In this document: positions 7,782-16,512 of the stretch, piece after piece
Numbering within the stretch: position 1 is the first letter of the stretch
Layout of the letters: each line of letters starts with the position of its first letter
Assembly: GCF_900176335.1 (NCBI RefSeq)
Contig: NZ_FWXW01000011.1
Location: 1-64,000, forward strand
DNA: 64,000 nucleotides
Reading direction: 5' to 3'
From: Papillibacter cinnamivorans DSM 12816
GTDB taxonomy: Bacteria > Bacillota > Clostridia > Oscillospirales > Oscillospiraceae
Notes under the pieces: generated by a model
Databases searched by the model: none
Told to the model about the DNA's origin: nothing
What the model saw: only the letters and a program-made list of their open reading frames with translations
Program-made: the position numbers and the translations under genes

Positions 7782-9552
7782 CGGCCTTCCCTCCAATCGG
7801 CAGCGTGACGCGCACCGTCGTACCCGGACCCGGGCGGTTCACAAGCTCAATCGTTCCCTTATGCTGCATCACTATCTCCCTTGCAATGGAAAGGCCCAGG
7901 CCGGTGCCCCCCGATTCCCTGGAGCGCGCCTTGTCCACGCGGTAAAACCGCTCGAAAATCCGATCCTTGTCCTCCTCGGGAATCCCGATCCCGTTGTCGG
8001 TCACTTCCATCCAGACACTTTCGCCCTCCGTGCCTGCGGTGAGGCGAATCTCGCCGCCGTCGGGGGTGTATTTCACCGCGTTGGACAGCACGTTGAGCAT
8101 GACCTGTTCCAGCCGCTCCCGGTCTCCCCAAACCCGGGGAAGAGTACCCACAAAGCTCTTTTCCAGCTTATGGCCGTGCCTTTTAGCTTCCATCTGCATG
8201 GATCTGCATACATTGTCGATGGCCTCCCCGAAGGGAAACCAGGAAAATTTCAATTCCATGCGGCCGTAGTCGAAGCGGGAGAGGGTAAGGAGATCCTGCA
8301 CGATATGGGTCATCCGGTCCGATTCCCTGAGAATGACCTCCAGGAAGCTCTCCGCGGTTTCCGGCGGCAGGTCGGGAGACGCCGCCAGGGTTTCGGCATA
8401 ACTTCTGATATTGGTAAGTGGCGTGCGGAGCTCGTGGGAAACATTTGCCACGAACTCCCTTCGGAGTTCCTCGGCCTTCCGCTGCTCCGTAACGTCGTGG
8501 ATCACCACCAGGACGCCACCCTGGGCCTCGTCCTTGCTGAAGGGGGCGAGGAAGAGCTCCAGGCTCCGCCCGGCCACCGACTGCTCCGCCTCCACGAAAG
8601 CCGGCTGTTCCAGGGCCAGCAGGTTTTCAAACCGGGCCGCCTCGCCGAAAATCTTTTCGTATTTCTCGCCTTCCAGTTTCCGGTGGAGCATCATTTCCGC
8701 CGCCGGATTGTAGTGGATGACGCTCCCGTCCCTGGAAAAGGCCACCACGCCGTCCGTCATATGCAAAAACAGCGTTCCCAGCTTGTTGCGCTCGTTTTCC
8801 ACCTCTTCCAGGGTCTCTTTCAGGACGTTTGCCATGTGGTTGAAGGTATTGGTCAAAACGCCGATCTCATCCCCGGACTCCACTTCGATCCGGTGGGAAA
8901 AATCTCCCGCCGCCACCCGTTCGGTGCCCTCCGTGAGCCGCTCGATGGGGGTTATCATGGTCTTCGCCAGCAGGAAGCTCAGCAGAACAGAAATCACAAG
9001 GCCGAAGATCAGCGCCTCTATAATAATCATAACGAGTTCCGAGTTGAGTTTCTCCACTGTTTGACGATTGTCCAGAATGTAAATAATATAGGAGTTCTGG
9101 GAATTTCCGTCGGGGGAAATGGGAACGGCCACATCCATATAGGAGGCCGTGATGTCGCTGTCGTCCCCCACCTGACCGTTTATAGCGGTCAATATATTGG
9201 GGGTGACGGCCAAATCCTTCCCGCCTTCCTCGTCCGATCCGGTGATGAACTCTCCCGTCACGCCGTTGAGGATATAATAGTTCCTGCTGCCGGAGTTGAT
9301 ACCCAAAAGACCCGCGTTTGCCTCCAGAATCACCTGGATCCGCTCCGCTCCGTCCTCCTGGACGGCGGCGCTGCGCAGGTCGGCGACAAAGCTGGCGTTC
9401 CCTTCGCCGAAGGCGTCCCCCATCTGCTGATAAAACTCGTCCAGGTAAAACTGAACGACGCTGCTGATGAGAAAGGAACCGATCACCGTCATAAGGGAGG
9501 TGATCAGCAGGAGCAGGATCAAAACCAGTTTCATATGCAGGCTGCGAAACAT
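7768..9552 (-). CDS. walK: Essential cell-wall sensor histidine kinase
   Basis: 594 aa in the classical WalK layout: TM1 (about 8-30), an outside sensor domain (about 35-170), TM2 (about 173-198), HAMP (about 198-250), a PAS domain (about 255-350), HisKA with phospho-acceptor His373 (NVSHELRTPLTN), and the ATPase domain with N-box NVLSNAVKYTPDGG, DNGIGIPEED and GTGLGLSIAREI. It senses the state of peptidoglycan or lipid II and phosphorylates WalR. The start is supported by GGAGGGG seven bases before the ATG. Translational overlap with yycH fits co-regulation. Confidence 0.95.
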   Translation of the reverse strand: MFRSLHMKLVLILLLLITSLMTVIGSFLISSVVQFYLDEFYQQMGDAFGEGNASFVADLRSAAVQEDGAERIQVILEANAGLLGINSGSRNYYILNGVTGEFITGSDEEGGKDLAVTPNILTAINGQVGDDSDITASYMDVAVPISPDGNSQNSYIIYILDNRQTVEKLNSELVMIIIEALIFGLVISVLLSFLLAKTMITPIERLTEGTERVAAGDFSHRIEVESGDEIGVLTNTFNHMANVLKETLEEVENERNKLGTLFLHMTDGVVAFSRDGSVIHYNPAAEMMLHRKLEGEKYEKIFGEAARFENLLALEQPAFVEAEQSVAGRSLELFLAPFSKDEAQGGVLVVIHDVTEQRKAEELRREFVANVSHELRTPLTNIRSYAETLAASPDLPPETAESFLEVILRESDRMTHIVQDLLTLSRFDYGRMELKFSWFPFGEAIDNVCRSMQMEAKRHGHKLEKSFVGTLPRVWGDRERLEQVMLNVLSNAVKYTPDGGEIRLTAGTEGESVWMEVTDNGIGIPEEDKDRIFERFYRVDKARSRESGGTGLGLSIAREIVMQHKGTIELVNRPGPGTTVRVTLPIGGKADGSL

Positions 9553-9611
9553 TTCTTTACCCCTCCAAGCCCGACGGTTTCAGCAAATCCGTCCGGCGAT
9601 TCTCTTCCCGG

Positions 9612-10325
9612 TCAGTCTCCTCTGGAGGAAAACAGGTACCCCACTCCCCTGCGGGTAATTATGTATTCCGGTTCCGCCGGGTTTTTCTCGATCTTCTCCC
9701 GCAGCCGCCGCACCGTCACGTCCACCGTGCGCACATCACCTAAGAAATCGTAGTTCCAAACCTGGTTCATGAGCTCATCCCTGGAAAAAACCTTGTCCGG
9801 ACGGGCCGCCAGGAACCGAAGAAGCTCGTATTCCCTCTGGGTCAGCTCGATGAACCGCCCGTCCTTGCGTACTTCATATCCGGCGCTGTCGATGCGGAGC
9901 CTGCCGGATACTATAATTCCGGTCGAATCCTCCGGTTTCGGGTCCTGCGAGGGAACCATCTCCGTCCTGCGGATATTGGCCTTCACCCTTGCCATAAGCT
10001 CCCGCACGGAAAAAGGCTTTGTGATATAGTCGTCGGCGCCGATTTCCAGGCCAAGGACCTTGTCCGCCTCCTCCTCCCGGGCGGTGAGGATGATGACCGG
10101 CGTCGTGATCTTCTGCTCCCGGATTTTCCGGCAGACGTCGAATCCGTTCAGCCGAGGCAGCATCACATCCAGAAGGATCAGGTCGGGGTTGTTTTTCAGC
10201 GCCAGCTCCAGCCCCCGCTCCCCGTCGTAGGCTTCCATGGTTTCGTATCCCTCCCGCCGGAGATTGAAGTTTAATATATCCACGATATTCTTTTCGTCTT
10301 CGACGATGAGAATGTTCTTGCCCAT
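9612..10325 (-). CDS. walR: Essential cell-wall response regulator (OmpR/PhoB type)
   Basis: 237 aa: receiver domain with Asp53 (LLDVMLP), Thr81 and Lys103 (TKPFS), then a winged-helix DNA-binding domain (about 135-233, ending VRRLREKIEKNP...RGVGYLF). WalR controls autolysins and wall synthesis. The ribosome site AAAGGAG is seven bases from the ATG. The walK start is 59 nt downstream. The 107-nt gap to the NUDIX gene holds only GC-rich hairpins, so walR may be read through from upstream. Confidence 0.95.
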   Translation of the reverse strand: MGKNILIVEDEKNIVDILNFNLRREGYETMEAYDGERGLELALKNNPDLILLDVMLPRLNGFDVCRKIREQKITTPVIILTAREEEADKVLGLEIGADDYITKPFSVRELMARVKANIRRTEMVPSQDPKPEDSTGIIVSGRLRIDSAGYEVRKDGRFIELTQREYELLRFLAARPDKVFSRDELMNQVWNYDFLGDVRTVDVTVRRLREKIEKNPAEPEYIITRRGVGYLFSSRGD

Positions 10326-10432
10326 CGGTTTCTCCTTTCCCGCCGAAACCGGCCGCGCCGGCCGGATCCCTGCCCGCCGAAACCGCCGGAGGCTGAGGCT
10401 TCAGCCTTAGCGGTTGATACCGCCGCTTTTAC

Positions 10433-10990
10433 CTATCGGTTCAGAAGCCGCTCCGCCTTGAGAACCGCCGCCGCCGTTTTGGCGTCGCGCACCTCGTCCG
10501 CCATCACCATCTCCACGAGAGAATCCAGGGGAAGGCGCTTTATAATAAGAAACTCGTCCTCATCCGGCTGCGCCTGCACCTGCTTCAGGCCTCTTGCCAG
10601 AAACAAGTGCAGCTCCTCATCGCAAAAGCCCGGTGAAGCGTATATCGACCCCAAAGAAACCCATTCGTCCGCCAAAATTCCGGTCTCTTCCCGGAGTTCC
10701 CGCCGGGCACACTCCAGCGGATTTTCCCCCGGCTCCATCTTTCCCGCCGGAATTTCCAGAAGCTCTTTCCCAAAGGCATAGCGGTACTGTGTCACGGTGA
10801 CCACGTTGTCATCCTCATCCAGCGGCAGGATGGCGACACCGCCCGGATGTTCCACCACTTCCCTGACGGACCTTCCGCCGCCGGGAATACTCACCTTGTC
10901 CACCTTGATTTTGACCACCACGCCCTGATATACCGTTTCACTCTCTATCGTTCTTTCCGTCAAATCCACTTGTTTCGCGCTCCGTTTCAA
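10433..10990 (-). CDS. NUDIX hydrolase, ADP-ribose pyrophosphatase type
   Basis: 185 aa. The full Nudix box is visible, running from GKMEPGE to RELREETG. The flanking sequence (YRYAFGKELLEIPAG before the box, FLARGL after it) is typical of ADP-ribose pyrophosphatases (NudF), which clear ADP-ribose. The start is a TTG at 10990 with AGG seven bases upstream; no better ATG exists nearby. It precedes walR in the same direction but has no obvious functional tie to it. Confidence 0.88.
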   Translation of the reverse strand: MKRSAKQVDLTERTIESETVYQGVVVKIKVDKVSIPGGGRSVREVVEHPGGVAILPLDEDDNVVTVTQYRYAFGKELLEIPAGKMEPGENPLECARRELREETGILADEWVSLGSIYASPGFCDEELHLFLARGLKQVQAQPDEDEFLIIKRLPLDSLVEMVMADEVRDAKTAAAVLKAERLLNR

Positions 10991-11090
10991 TTAGTATCCT
11001 GCCGGCTATCCTGCGGCAGCGCCGCCGGCCTCCCCTACAGGGTGAGGCAGCCACGCTATATCGTTCGGTATGACAGCCGCTCTGCGGCCG

Positions 11091-11200
11091 GTATAACGCA
11101 AACGCGATGCGTTTCGCGGTATATGGCATCGTTTGCGGTTCCGCCCGAAGGGCGGGAGCAAATCGCGCCGTCCAGCCCGGTATGACAGCCGCTCTGCGGC
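11091..11200. repeat. Dispersed intergenic repeat, copy 1 (inverted relative to 30144-30253)
   Basis: This 110-bp segment matches the reverse complement of 30144-30253 at roughly 80-85% by eye. Shared landmarks: an ACGCG-rich hairpin, GTATATGGC, a CGTTTGCGGTT stretch and the stem CGCCCGAAGGGCGG. Short units GGTATGACAGCCGC followed by GCGGC flank it (about 11067-11090 and 11179-11200). It has no open frame shared by both copies. It fills most of the 447-bp gap between the NUDIX gene and aspS. Confidence 0.7.
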
Positions 11201-11280
11201 TATTATACCATATCCCGATTCGGTGCGCCAGATGATTCCGTCCTCACGGAGCATCTACCATTTCACTTTTTAGCAAATGG

Positions 11281-11309
11281 TAGACATTTTTCCTCCTATA
11301 TGGTATGAT
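11281..11309 (+). promoter_or_regulatory. Promoter of the aspS-gatCAB operon
   Basis: TAGACA (11281-11286), 17-nt spacer, TATGAT (11304-11309), with an extended -10 TGG just before it. An inverted repeat CTACCATTT/AAATGGTAG (11253-11281) overlaps the -35 and could be an operator. Confidence 0.65.
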
Positions 11310-11321
11310 GCCTAGATAGAC

Positions 11322-11398
11322 AAAGATGTCTGTGCATTATGTCCGGAGCATAAGCCCCACCGGGCTTTCCGGCATCCTCGGAAGGTGCAGGCATCTTT
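11322..11398 (+). ncRNA. Structured leader RNA upstream of aspS (candidate cis-regulatory element)
   Basis: Positions 11322-11335 can pair with 11385-11398 over 14 consecutive base pairs (three G-U). The enclosed 49 nt fold into three small hairpins: TTATG/CATAA (11337-11341 with 11349-11353), GCCC/GGGC (11354-11357 with 11362-11365) and TTCCG/CGGAA (11367-11371 with 11379-11383). It begins about 12 nt after the predicted -10 and ends 39 nt before aspS. It has no T-box sequence and no terminator. I do not recognise the motif; that it is regulatory is inference. Confidence 0.45.
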
Positions 11399-11437
11399 CC
11401 CGTATTTCCATCCGACTCGACGAAGGGATTGCTGATT

Positions 11438-13183
11438 ATGACCGCTGCTAACGAATACCGGACCAAAACCTGCGCTGAGATATCCGAAGACGATATCGGG
11501 CAGGAGGTCCGCGCCGCCGGCTGGGTGGAGACCATCCGGGACCACGGCGGCATTATTTTCATCGACCTCCGGGACCATTACGGCGTGGTGCAGGTGGTGG
11601 TTCACGAGGAATGCCTGCTGGAAGGCGTCACCCGGGAATGCGTCATATCCGTCGCCGGCCCCGTGGTTCTCCGCAGCGAGGACACCTACAATTCCAAAAT
11701 CGCCACCGGTACGGTGGAGATCCGGGCGAGTTCCCTCACCGTCCTGGGAAAATGCGTCAACTCTTTGCCTTTTGAAATATCCGCCGCCGCCGACGTGAAG
11801 GAAGACATCCGCCTGCGGTACCGGTTTTTGGATCTTCGGAATCCCGGCCTTCACAGCCGGATCGTGCTGCGCAGCCGCTTTATCGCATTCCTGCGGGAAA
11901 AGATGCAGAAGCTGGGCTTTTTGGAGGTGCAGACACCCATCCTCTCCGCCTCCTCTCCGGAGGGCGCGCGGGATTACCTGATCCCCAGCCGGAAGCACCG
12001 GGGCAGGTTCTACGCTCTGCCCCAGGCGCCTCAGATCTTTAAGCAGCTTTTGATGGTCTCCGGCTTCGACCGGTATTTTCAGATCGCCCCCTGCTTCCGG
12101 GACGAGGACTCCCGGGCGGACCGCTCTCCGGGGGAATTTTACCAGCTGGACTTTGAAATGGCCTTCGCCACCCAGGAGGAGGTCTTCGCGGTAGCTGAGG
12201 AGGTCTTGTCGGAAGCCTTTTCCCACTTTTCCGAGCTTCCGGTTTCCGCCCCCCCCTTCCCGCGGATTCCCTACCATGATGCCATGCTGAAATACGGGAC
12301 GGACAAGCCGGACCTTCGAAATCCCCTGGAGATCATCGACATCTCCGATCTTTTCGTGGAGACGGGCTTCGCCCCCTTCCGCATGAAGACCGTGCGGGCC
12401 ATCTGCGTACCCGACTGCGCGGGGCAGCCCCGGAGCTTTTTCGAACACATGCTGAATTTTGCCATGTCCATCGGAATGAAGGGCCTGGGCTATATCAAAG
12501 TGGACGAGAACATGAACTACCTGGGGCCCATCGACAAGTTTCTTTCCGACGAGCAGCGGCTGGAGCTTAAGCTCCGGGCCGGACTCAAACCGGGGTGCGT
12601 TTTGTATTTCATCGCGGACCGGAGGGATCTGGCCCCGAAAATGGCCGGCCAGATCCGCACTGAGCTGGGGCAGCGCCTGGGGCTTTTAAAAGAGGGCTTT
12701 CGCATGTGCTTCATCACCGACTTCCCCATGTACGAGGCGGAGGAGGAGACCGGGAAGATCATCTTCACCCACAATCCCTTTTCCATGCCCCAGGGCGGGC
12801 TGAAAGCCCTGGAGGAAAAGGATCCCCTGGATATTCTCGCCTGCCAGTACGACATCGTGTGCAACGGCGTGGAGCTCTCTTCCGGCGCCGTGCGCAACCA
12901 CGATCCGGAAATCATGCTGAAGGCATTTGAGATAGCGGGCTATGAGGAGGCGGAGATCATCGAGAAGTTTTCCGCCCTTTACTCCGCCTTCCGCTACGGC
13001 GCGCCGCCCCACGCGGGCATGGCGCCGGGTGTGGACCGGATGCTGATGCTCATCACCGGCGAGCAGAGCATCCGGGAGGTCATCGCCTTCCCCATGAACT
13101 CCAACGCCCAGGACCTGCTGCTGGGGGCTCCGGGCATCGTCTCCGAGGCCCAGCTGCGGGAAACTCACATCAAAATCCGCTGA
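11438..13183 (+). CDS. aspS: Aspartyl-tRNA synthetase, probably non-discriminating (Asp/Asn)
   Basis: 581 aa bacterial class II synthetase: N-terminal OB-fold anticodon domain, class II motif 2 (FRDEDSRADR), inserted GAD domain (about 280-410), and motif 3 (GMAPGVDRMLMLI). The anticodon-domain loop reads RDHGG (His36). A histidine there is associated with AspRS enzymes that also charge tRNA-Asn, whereas E. coli has leucine. Together with gatCAB directly downstream, this suggests Asp-tRNA(Asn) is made here and then amidated. ATG 11438 is preferred to TTG 11429, which would sit on top of the GAAGGG ribosome site. Confidence 0.93.
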   Translation: MTAANEYRTKTCAEISEDDIGQEVRAAGWVETIRDHGGIIFIDLRDHYGVVQVVVHEECLLEGVTRECVISVAGPVVLRSEDTYNSKIATGTVEIRASSLTVLGKCVNSLPFEISAAADVKEDIRLRYRFLDLRNPGLHSRIVLRSRFIAFLREKMQKLGFLEVQTPILSASSPEGARDYLIPSRKHRGRFYALPQAPQIFKQLLMVSGFDRYFQIAPCFRDEDSRADRSPGEFYQLDFEMAFATQEEVFAVAEEVLSEAFSHFSELPVSAPPFPRIPYHDAMLKYGTDKPDLRNPLEIIDISDLFVETGFAPFRMKTVRAICVPDCAGQPRSFFEHMLNFAMSIGMKGLGYIKVDENMNYLGPIDKFLSDEQRLELKLRAGLKPGCVLYFIADRRDLAPKMAGQIRTELGQRLGLLKEGFRMCFITDFPMYEAEEETGKIIFTHNPFSMPQGGLKALEEKDPLDILACQYDIVCNGVELSSGAVRNHDPEIMLKAFEIAGYEEAEIIEKFSALYSAFRYGAPPHAGMAPGVDRMLMLITGEQSIREVIAFPMNSNAQDLLLGAPGIVSEAQLRETHIKIR

Positions 13184-13270
13184 ACCCGGGGCAGAGGGGA
13201 AGCGCCGAACCGTTTCCCGGCCCTTTTGTATATCACTTTACGCCGCCGCGCGGCAGAATGGAGCATCGTC

Positions 13271-13546
13271 ATGATCACCCGTGAAGAAATCCTGGATCTC
13301 GCAGTTCTTGCCAAACTCTTTGTTTCGGAAGAGGAGCTGGACGCGCTGACGGAGGAAATGTCCAATATCATCTCCTTTGCCGACACCATCAACAACGCCG
13401 GTACGGAGGCGGAGTTTGACGGCATCAACCGGCTCTCAAACGTCTTCCGGGAGGACGTCCCCGCCCCCTCCTATCCCCAGGAGGAGATTCTGCGAAACGC
13501 AGGCGGCGGCGAGGATGGGTTTTTCCTCGTCAGACGCAGGGGATAA
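13271..13546 (+). CDS. gatC: Glutamyl/aspartyl-tRNA amidotransferase subunit C
   Basis: 91 aa, the usual GatC size, starting MITREEILDLAVLAKL and containing the conserved EEMSNIISFADTINNAG and the FREDVPAPSY segment. GatC wraps around GatA and stabilises the GatA-GatB complex. ATG 13271 has GGAG seven bases upstream. It follows aspS by 87 nt and precedes gatA by 38 nt. Confidence 0.92.
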   Translation: MITREEILDLAVLAKLFVSEEELDALTEEMSNIISFADTINNAGTEAEFDGINRLSNVFREDVPAPSYPQEEILRNAGGGEDGFFLVRRRG

Positions 13547-13584
13547 CCGGAAGGCAACGAGCATCGGCGCAAGGAGGAAGACGC

Positions 13585-15045
13585 ATGGGAAAGATCGCGC
13601 AGCTGCACAGGCTGCTGGAGACAAAAAAGATTTCCTGTAAGGAGCTTACGGAAGCATATCTGCGCGCCATCGAGGCGGACAACAAAGCCCTCAACGCTTA
13701 TGTGAGGATTACCCCGGACACGGCGCTTCAGGCTGCCTGCGCGGTGGATAAAAAGATTGCCGCGGGAGAGGCCATCTGCCTTCTGGAGGGGATTCCCATG
13801 ACCCTGAAGGACAACATCTCCACCCGGGGGATGGAGACCGCCTGCTGCAGCAGGATCCTCCAGGGGTACGTTCCCATCTATGACGCATTCGTCTGGCAGG
13901 AACTGAAGGCCAGGAACGCCGTCCTTCTGGGAAAGGCCAATATGGACGAATTCGCCATGGGCTCCACCTGCGAGAACTCCTGCTACGGAGGCGCGAAAAA
14001 CCCCCGGAATCTCACTCACGTGTCCGGGGGCAGCAGCGGGGGCGCGGCTTCCGCCGTGGGCGGGAACCTGGCGGTCTACGGCCTGGGCTCGGACACGGGG
14101 GGCAGCATCCGGCAGCCTGCCAGCTTCTGCGGCCTCGTGGGGCTCAAGCCCACTTACGGCGCGGTTTCCCGCTTCGGCCTGGTGGCCTTCGCCTCCAGTC
14201 TCGACCAGATCGGGCCCATTACCCAGGACGCGGAGGACGCAGCCATTGTCTTCGACGCCATTTCCGGCAAGGACCCTCAGGATTCCACCAGCTGCGGCTC
14301 GGAGGAGCCCGCGGTCCCCGGTCTTTCCAAATCCCTTAGCGGCCTTCGCGTGGGGATCGCGGAGGAATATTTCGAGGGGATCCGGGGAGACGTAAAGGCC
14401 TCTCTGGAGCAGGCGATATCCGTTTTCCGGGAGATGGGGGCCGAGCTTGTCCCCGTGGGCCTGCCCTCCATTCGGTACGCCCTGCCGGTCTATTACATTC
14501 TGGCCTGCGCCGAGGCCTCCTCCAACCTGGGCCGCTACGACGGCATCCGGTACGGATATCAGGCCGCGGGGTACTCCAGCATTCACGACATGATCTGCCG
14601 CACCCGGAGCGAGGGATTCGGCGCCGAGGTGAAACGAAGGATCCTTCTGGGCACCTACGTGCTCAGCTCCGGCTACTACGACGCGTATTACAAGAAGGCT
14701 CAGAAGCTCCGGGGCGCCGTCATCCAAGACTTTACCGAGGCATTCTCCCGGTGCGATATGATCCTGGCCCCCACCGTGCCCATGACCGCCTTTGAGTCCG
14801 GCTCCGCCGGGCAGCGGGACGCGGTGGAAACCTACCTCACAGATATCTGCACCGTTCCCGTGAACATCGCCGGGATCCCCGCCGTGTCGGTCCCCTGCGG
14901 GCTGGACGGGGAAGGGCTTCCCATCGGCATGCAGCTCATCGGGAACCACTTCCGGGAAAGGACCATTCTGAACGCCGCCCGGCAGTACGAGGAGGCCACC
15001 GGAAGGGTCTGGATCCGCAGCGCGGAAATGGGGGTAAAATTATGA
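13585..15045 (+). CDS. gatA: Glutamyl/aspartyl-tRNA amidotransferase subunit A
   Basis: 486 aa amidase-signature protein that releases ammonia from glutamine for tRNA-bound Glu/Asp amidation. The Ser-cisSer-Lys triad is visible: Lys75 (TLKDNIS), Ser150 (VSGGSSGG) and Ser174 (TGGSIRQPAS). A strong ribosome site (AAGGAGG, 7 nt) precedes the ATG. Its stop overlaps the gatB start (ATGA), indicating translational coupling. Confidence 0.96.
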   Translation: MGKIAQLHRLLETKKISCKELTEAYLRAIEADNKALNAYVRITPDTALQAACAVDKKIAAGEAICLLEGIPMTLKDNISTRGMETACCSRILQGYVPIYDAFVWQELKARNAVLLGKANMDEFAMGSTCENSCYGGAKNPRNLTHVSGGSSGGAASAVGGNLAVYGLGSDTGGSIRQPASFCGLVGLKPTYGAVSRFGLVAFASSLDQIGPITQDAEDAAIVFDAISGKDPQDSTSCGSEEPAVPGLSKSLSGLRVGIAEEYFEGIRGDVKASLEQAISVFREMGAELVPVGLPSIRYALPVYYILACAEASSNLGRYDGIRYGYQAAGYSSIHDMICRTRSEGFGAEVKRRILLGTYVLSSGYYDAYYKKAQKLRGAVIQDFTEAFSRCDMILAPTVPMTAFESGSAGQRDAVETYLTDICTVPVNIAGIPAVSVPCGLDGEGLPIGMQLIGNHFRERTILNAARQYEEATGRVWIRSAEMGVKL

Positions 15046-16463
15046 GCTGGGAAATGGTGTGCGGGCTGGAAACCCATGTGGAGCTTTCCACCCAGACGAA
15101 AATTTTCTGCTCCTGCCGTGTCAGGTTCGGCGGGGAGCCCAACACCAACTGCTGTCCCATCTGCGTGGGGCACCCGGGGACCCTTCCGAAGCTCAACCGG
15201 GAGGTCGTGCGCTACGCCATCATGGCGGGGTTGGTGATGAACTGCGAGATCCGCGGGGACGCCCGGATGGACCGGAAAAACTACGTCTATCCCGACCTTC
15301 CCAAGGCCTATCAGATCTCCCAGTACGACAAGCCCCTGTGCGAGCATGGGCATGTCACCCTCTCCTCGGGCCGGGAAATCGGGATCACGAGGATCCATAT
15401 CGAGGAGGACGCGGGCAAACTGGTGCACCAGGGGGGCAACACCTTCGTGGATTATAACCGGGGGGGCGTGCCCCTCATCGAGATCGTCACCGAACCGGAT
15501 TTCCGGAGCGCGTCCGAAATCCGGGAGTATCTGGAGCAGCTTCAGCTTCTCATGAAATCCATCGGGATTTCCGACTGCAAAATGCAGGAGGGGTCTCTGC
15601 GCTGCGACGTCAACCTGTCCGTGCGCCCGGCCGGAAGCAAAAAGCTGGGGACCCGGGCGGAAATCAAGAATATGAACTCCTTTTCCTTCATCGAAAAGGC
15701 AGTGGACTACGAGTTTCACCGGCAGATCGATCTCATAGAGTCGGGAGAAAAGGTCGTTCAGGAGACCCGCCGCTACAACGACGGGGACAATACCACCGAG
15801 TCCATGCGCAGCAAGGAGGACGCCCACGACTACCGGTACTTCCGGGAACCCGACCTGGTGGCCATCGTGACGACGCGGGAGGAAGTCGAGGCAATCCGGG
15901 CCCTGCTTCCCGAACTTCCCGATACAAAGCTCGCCCGCTACATCTCCTCCTTCGGACTTTCCGACGCGGACGCCCGTCTTCTGGTCCGGTACCCGAAAAT
16001 CTGCGAATATTTCGAGGCCGCCGCCCGGGGCCTTAAAAATCCCAAGGCCGTCTCCAATTTCATCCTGGGACAGATCTTCCGCACTTTGGAAACCGAGGAG
16101 GACAAGGAAGCCGCCCGGATTTCCGTTTCCGCGGAGCATCTCCGGGAGCTGTGCTCCATGATGGAAGCCCAGGGTCTGCGGCTGAACCTGGCCAAGGCCG
16201 CCCTGGACAAAATGCTGGAGACCGGAGAGCCGGCCGCCCGGTTCATCACGAAGGAGGACCTCGAGGGAGTAGACGAGGACGCGCTCCTGGCCATCTGCCG
16301 GGCTGCCGTCGAGGCCAATCCCAAGGTGGTCTCCGACTATCTGGGAGGCAAGGAAAAGGCCGTCAAGTCCCTCATCGGCCAAGTGATGCGGGAAACCCGC
16401 GGCAAGGCGGATGCGGTACTGGCCGAGGAGCTGCTCATCCGGTGTATGCGGGAAAAGGCCTGA
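15042..16463 (+). CDS. gatB: Glutamyl/aspartyl-tRNA amidotransferase subunit B
   Basis: 473 aa. Contains the GatB signature ETHVELSTQTKIFCSC and the zinc cysteines (CSC...NCCPIC), the kinase-like catalytic core with DYNRGGVPLIEIVTEPD, and the C-terminal helical/YqeY tRNA-binding domain (about 325-473). It activates the tRNA-bound carboxylate with ATP and amidates it with ammonia channelled from GatA. Confidence 0.96.
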   Translation: MSWEMVCGLETHVELSTQTKIFCSCRVRFGGEPNTNCCPICVGHPGTLPKLNREVVRYAIMAGLVMNCEIRGDARMDRKNYVYPDLPKAYQISQYDKPLCEHGHVTLSSGREIGITRIHIEEDAGKLVHQGGNTFVDYNRGGVPLIEIVTEPDFRSASEIREYLEQLQLLMKSIGISDCKMQEGSLRCDVNLSVRPAGSKKLGTRAEIKNMNSFSFIEKAVDYEFHRQIDLIESGEKVVQETRRYNDGDNTTESMRSKEDAHDYRYFREPDLVAIVTTREEVEAIRALLPELPDTKLARYISSFGLSDADARLLVRYPKICEYFEAAARGLKNPKAVSNFILGQIFRTLETEEDKEAARISVSAEHLRELCSMMEAQGLRLNLAKAALDKMLETGEPAARFITKEDLEGVDEDALLAICRAAVEANPKVVSDYLGGKEKAVKSLIGQVMRETRGKADAVLAEELLIRCMREKA

Positions 16464-16512
16464 GCATACTCTATTATGGAATCATCCGTCCCCGCGGAAA
16501 GGAGGTGTTCCC

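Noticed and set aside
7696-9753. 685-codon open frame on the plus strand
   Set aside because: It lies exactly antisense to walK, lacks recognisable domains and arises from GC-rich codon use; walK and yycH are unmistakable.
11310-11437. T-box in the aspS leader
   Set aside because: No GGTGGNACCGCG core and no terminator; the structure there is of another kind.
13471-16382. Long minus-strand open frames opposite gatA and gatB
   Set aside because: Low-complexity shadow frames (Gly/His/Val-rich) under highly conserved genes; no ribosome sites.
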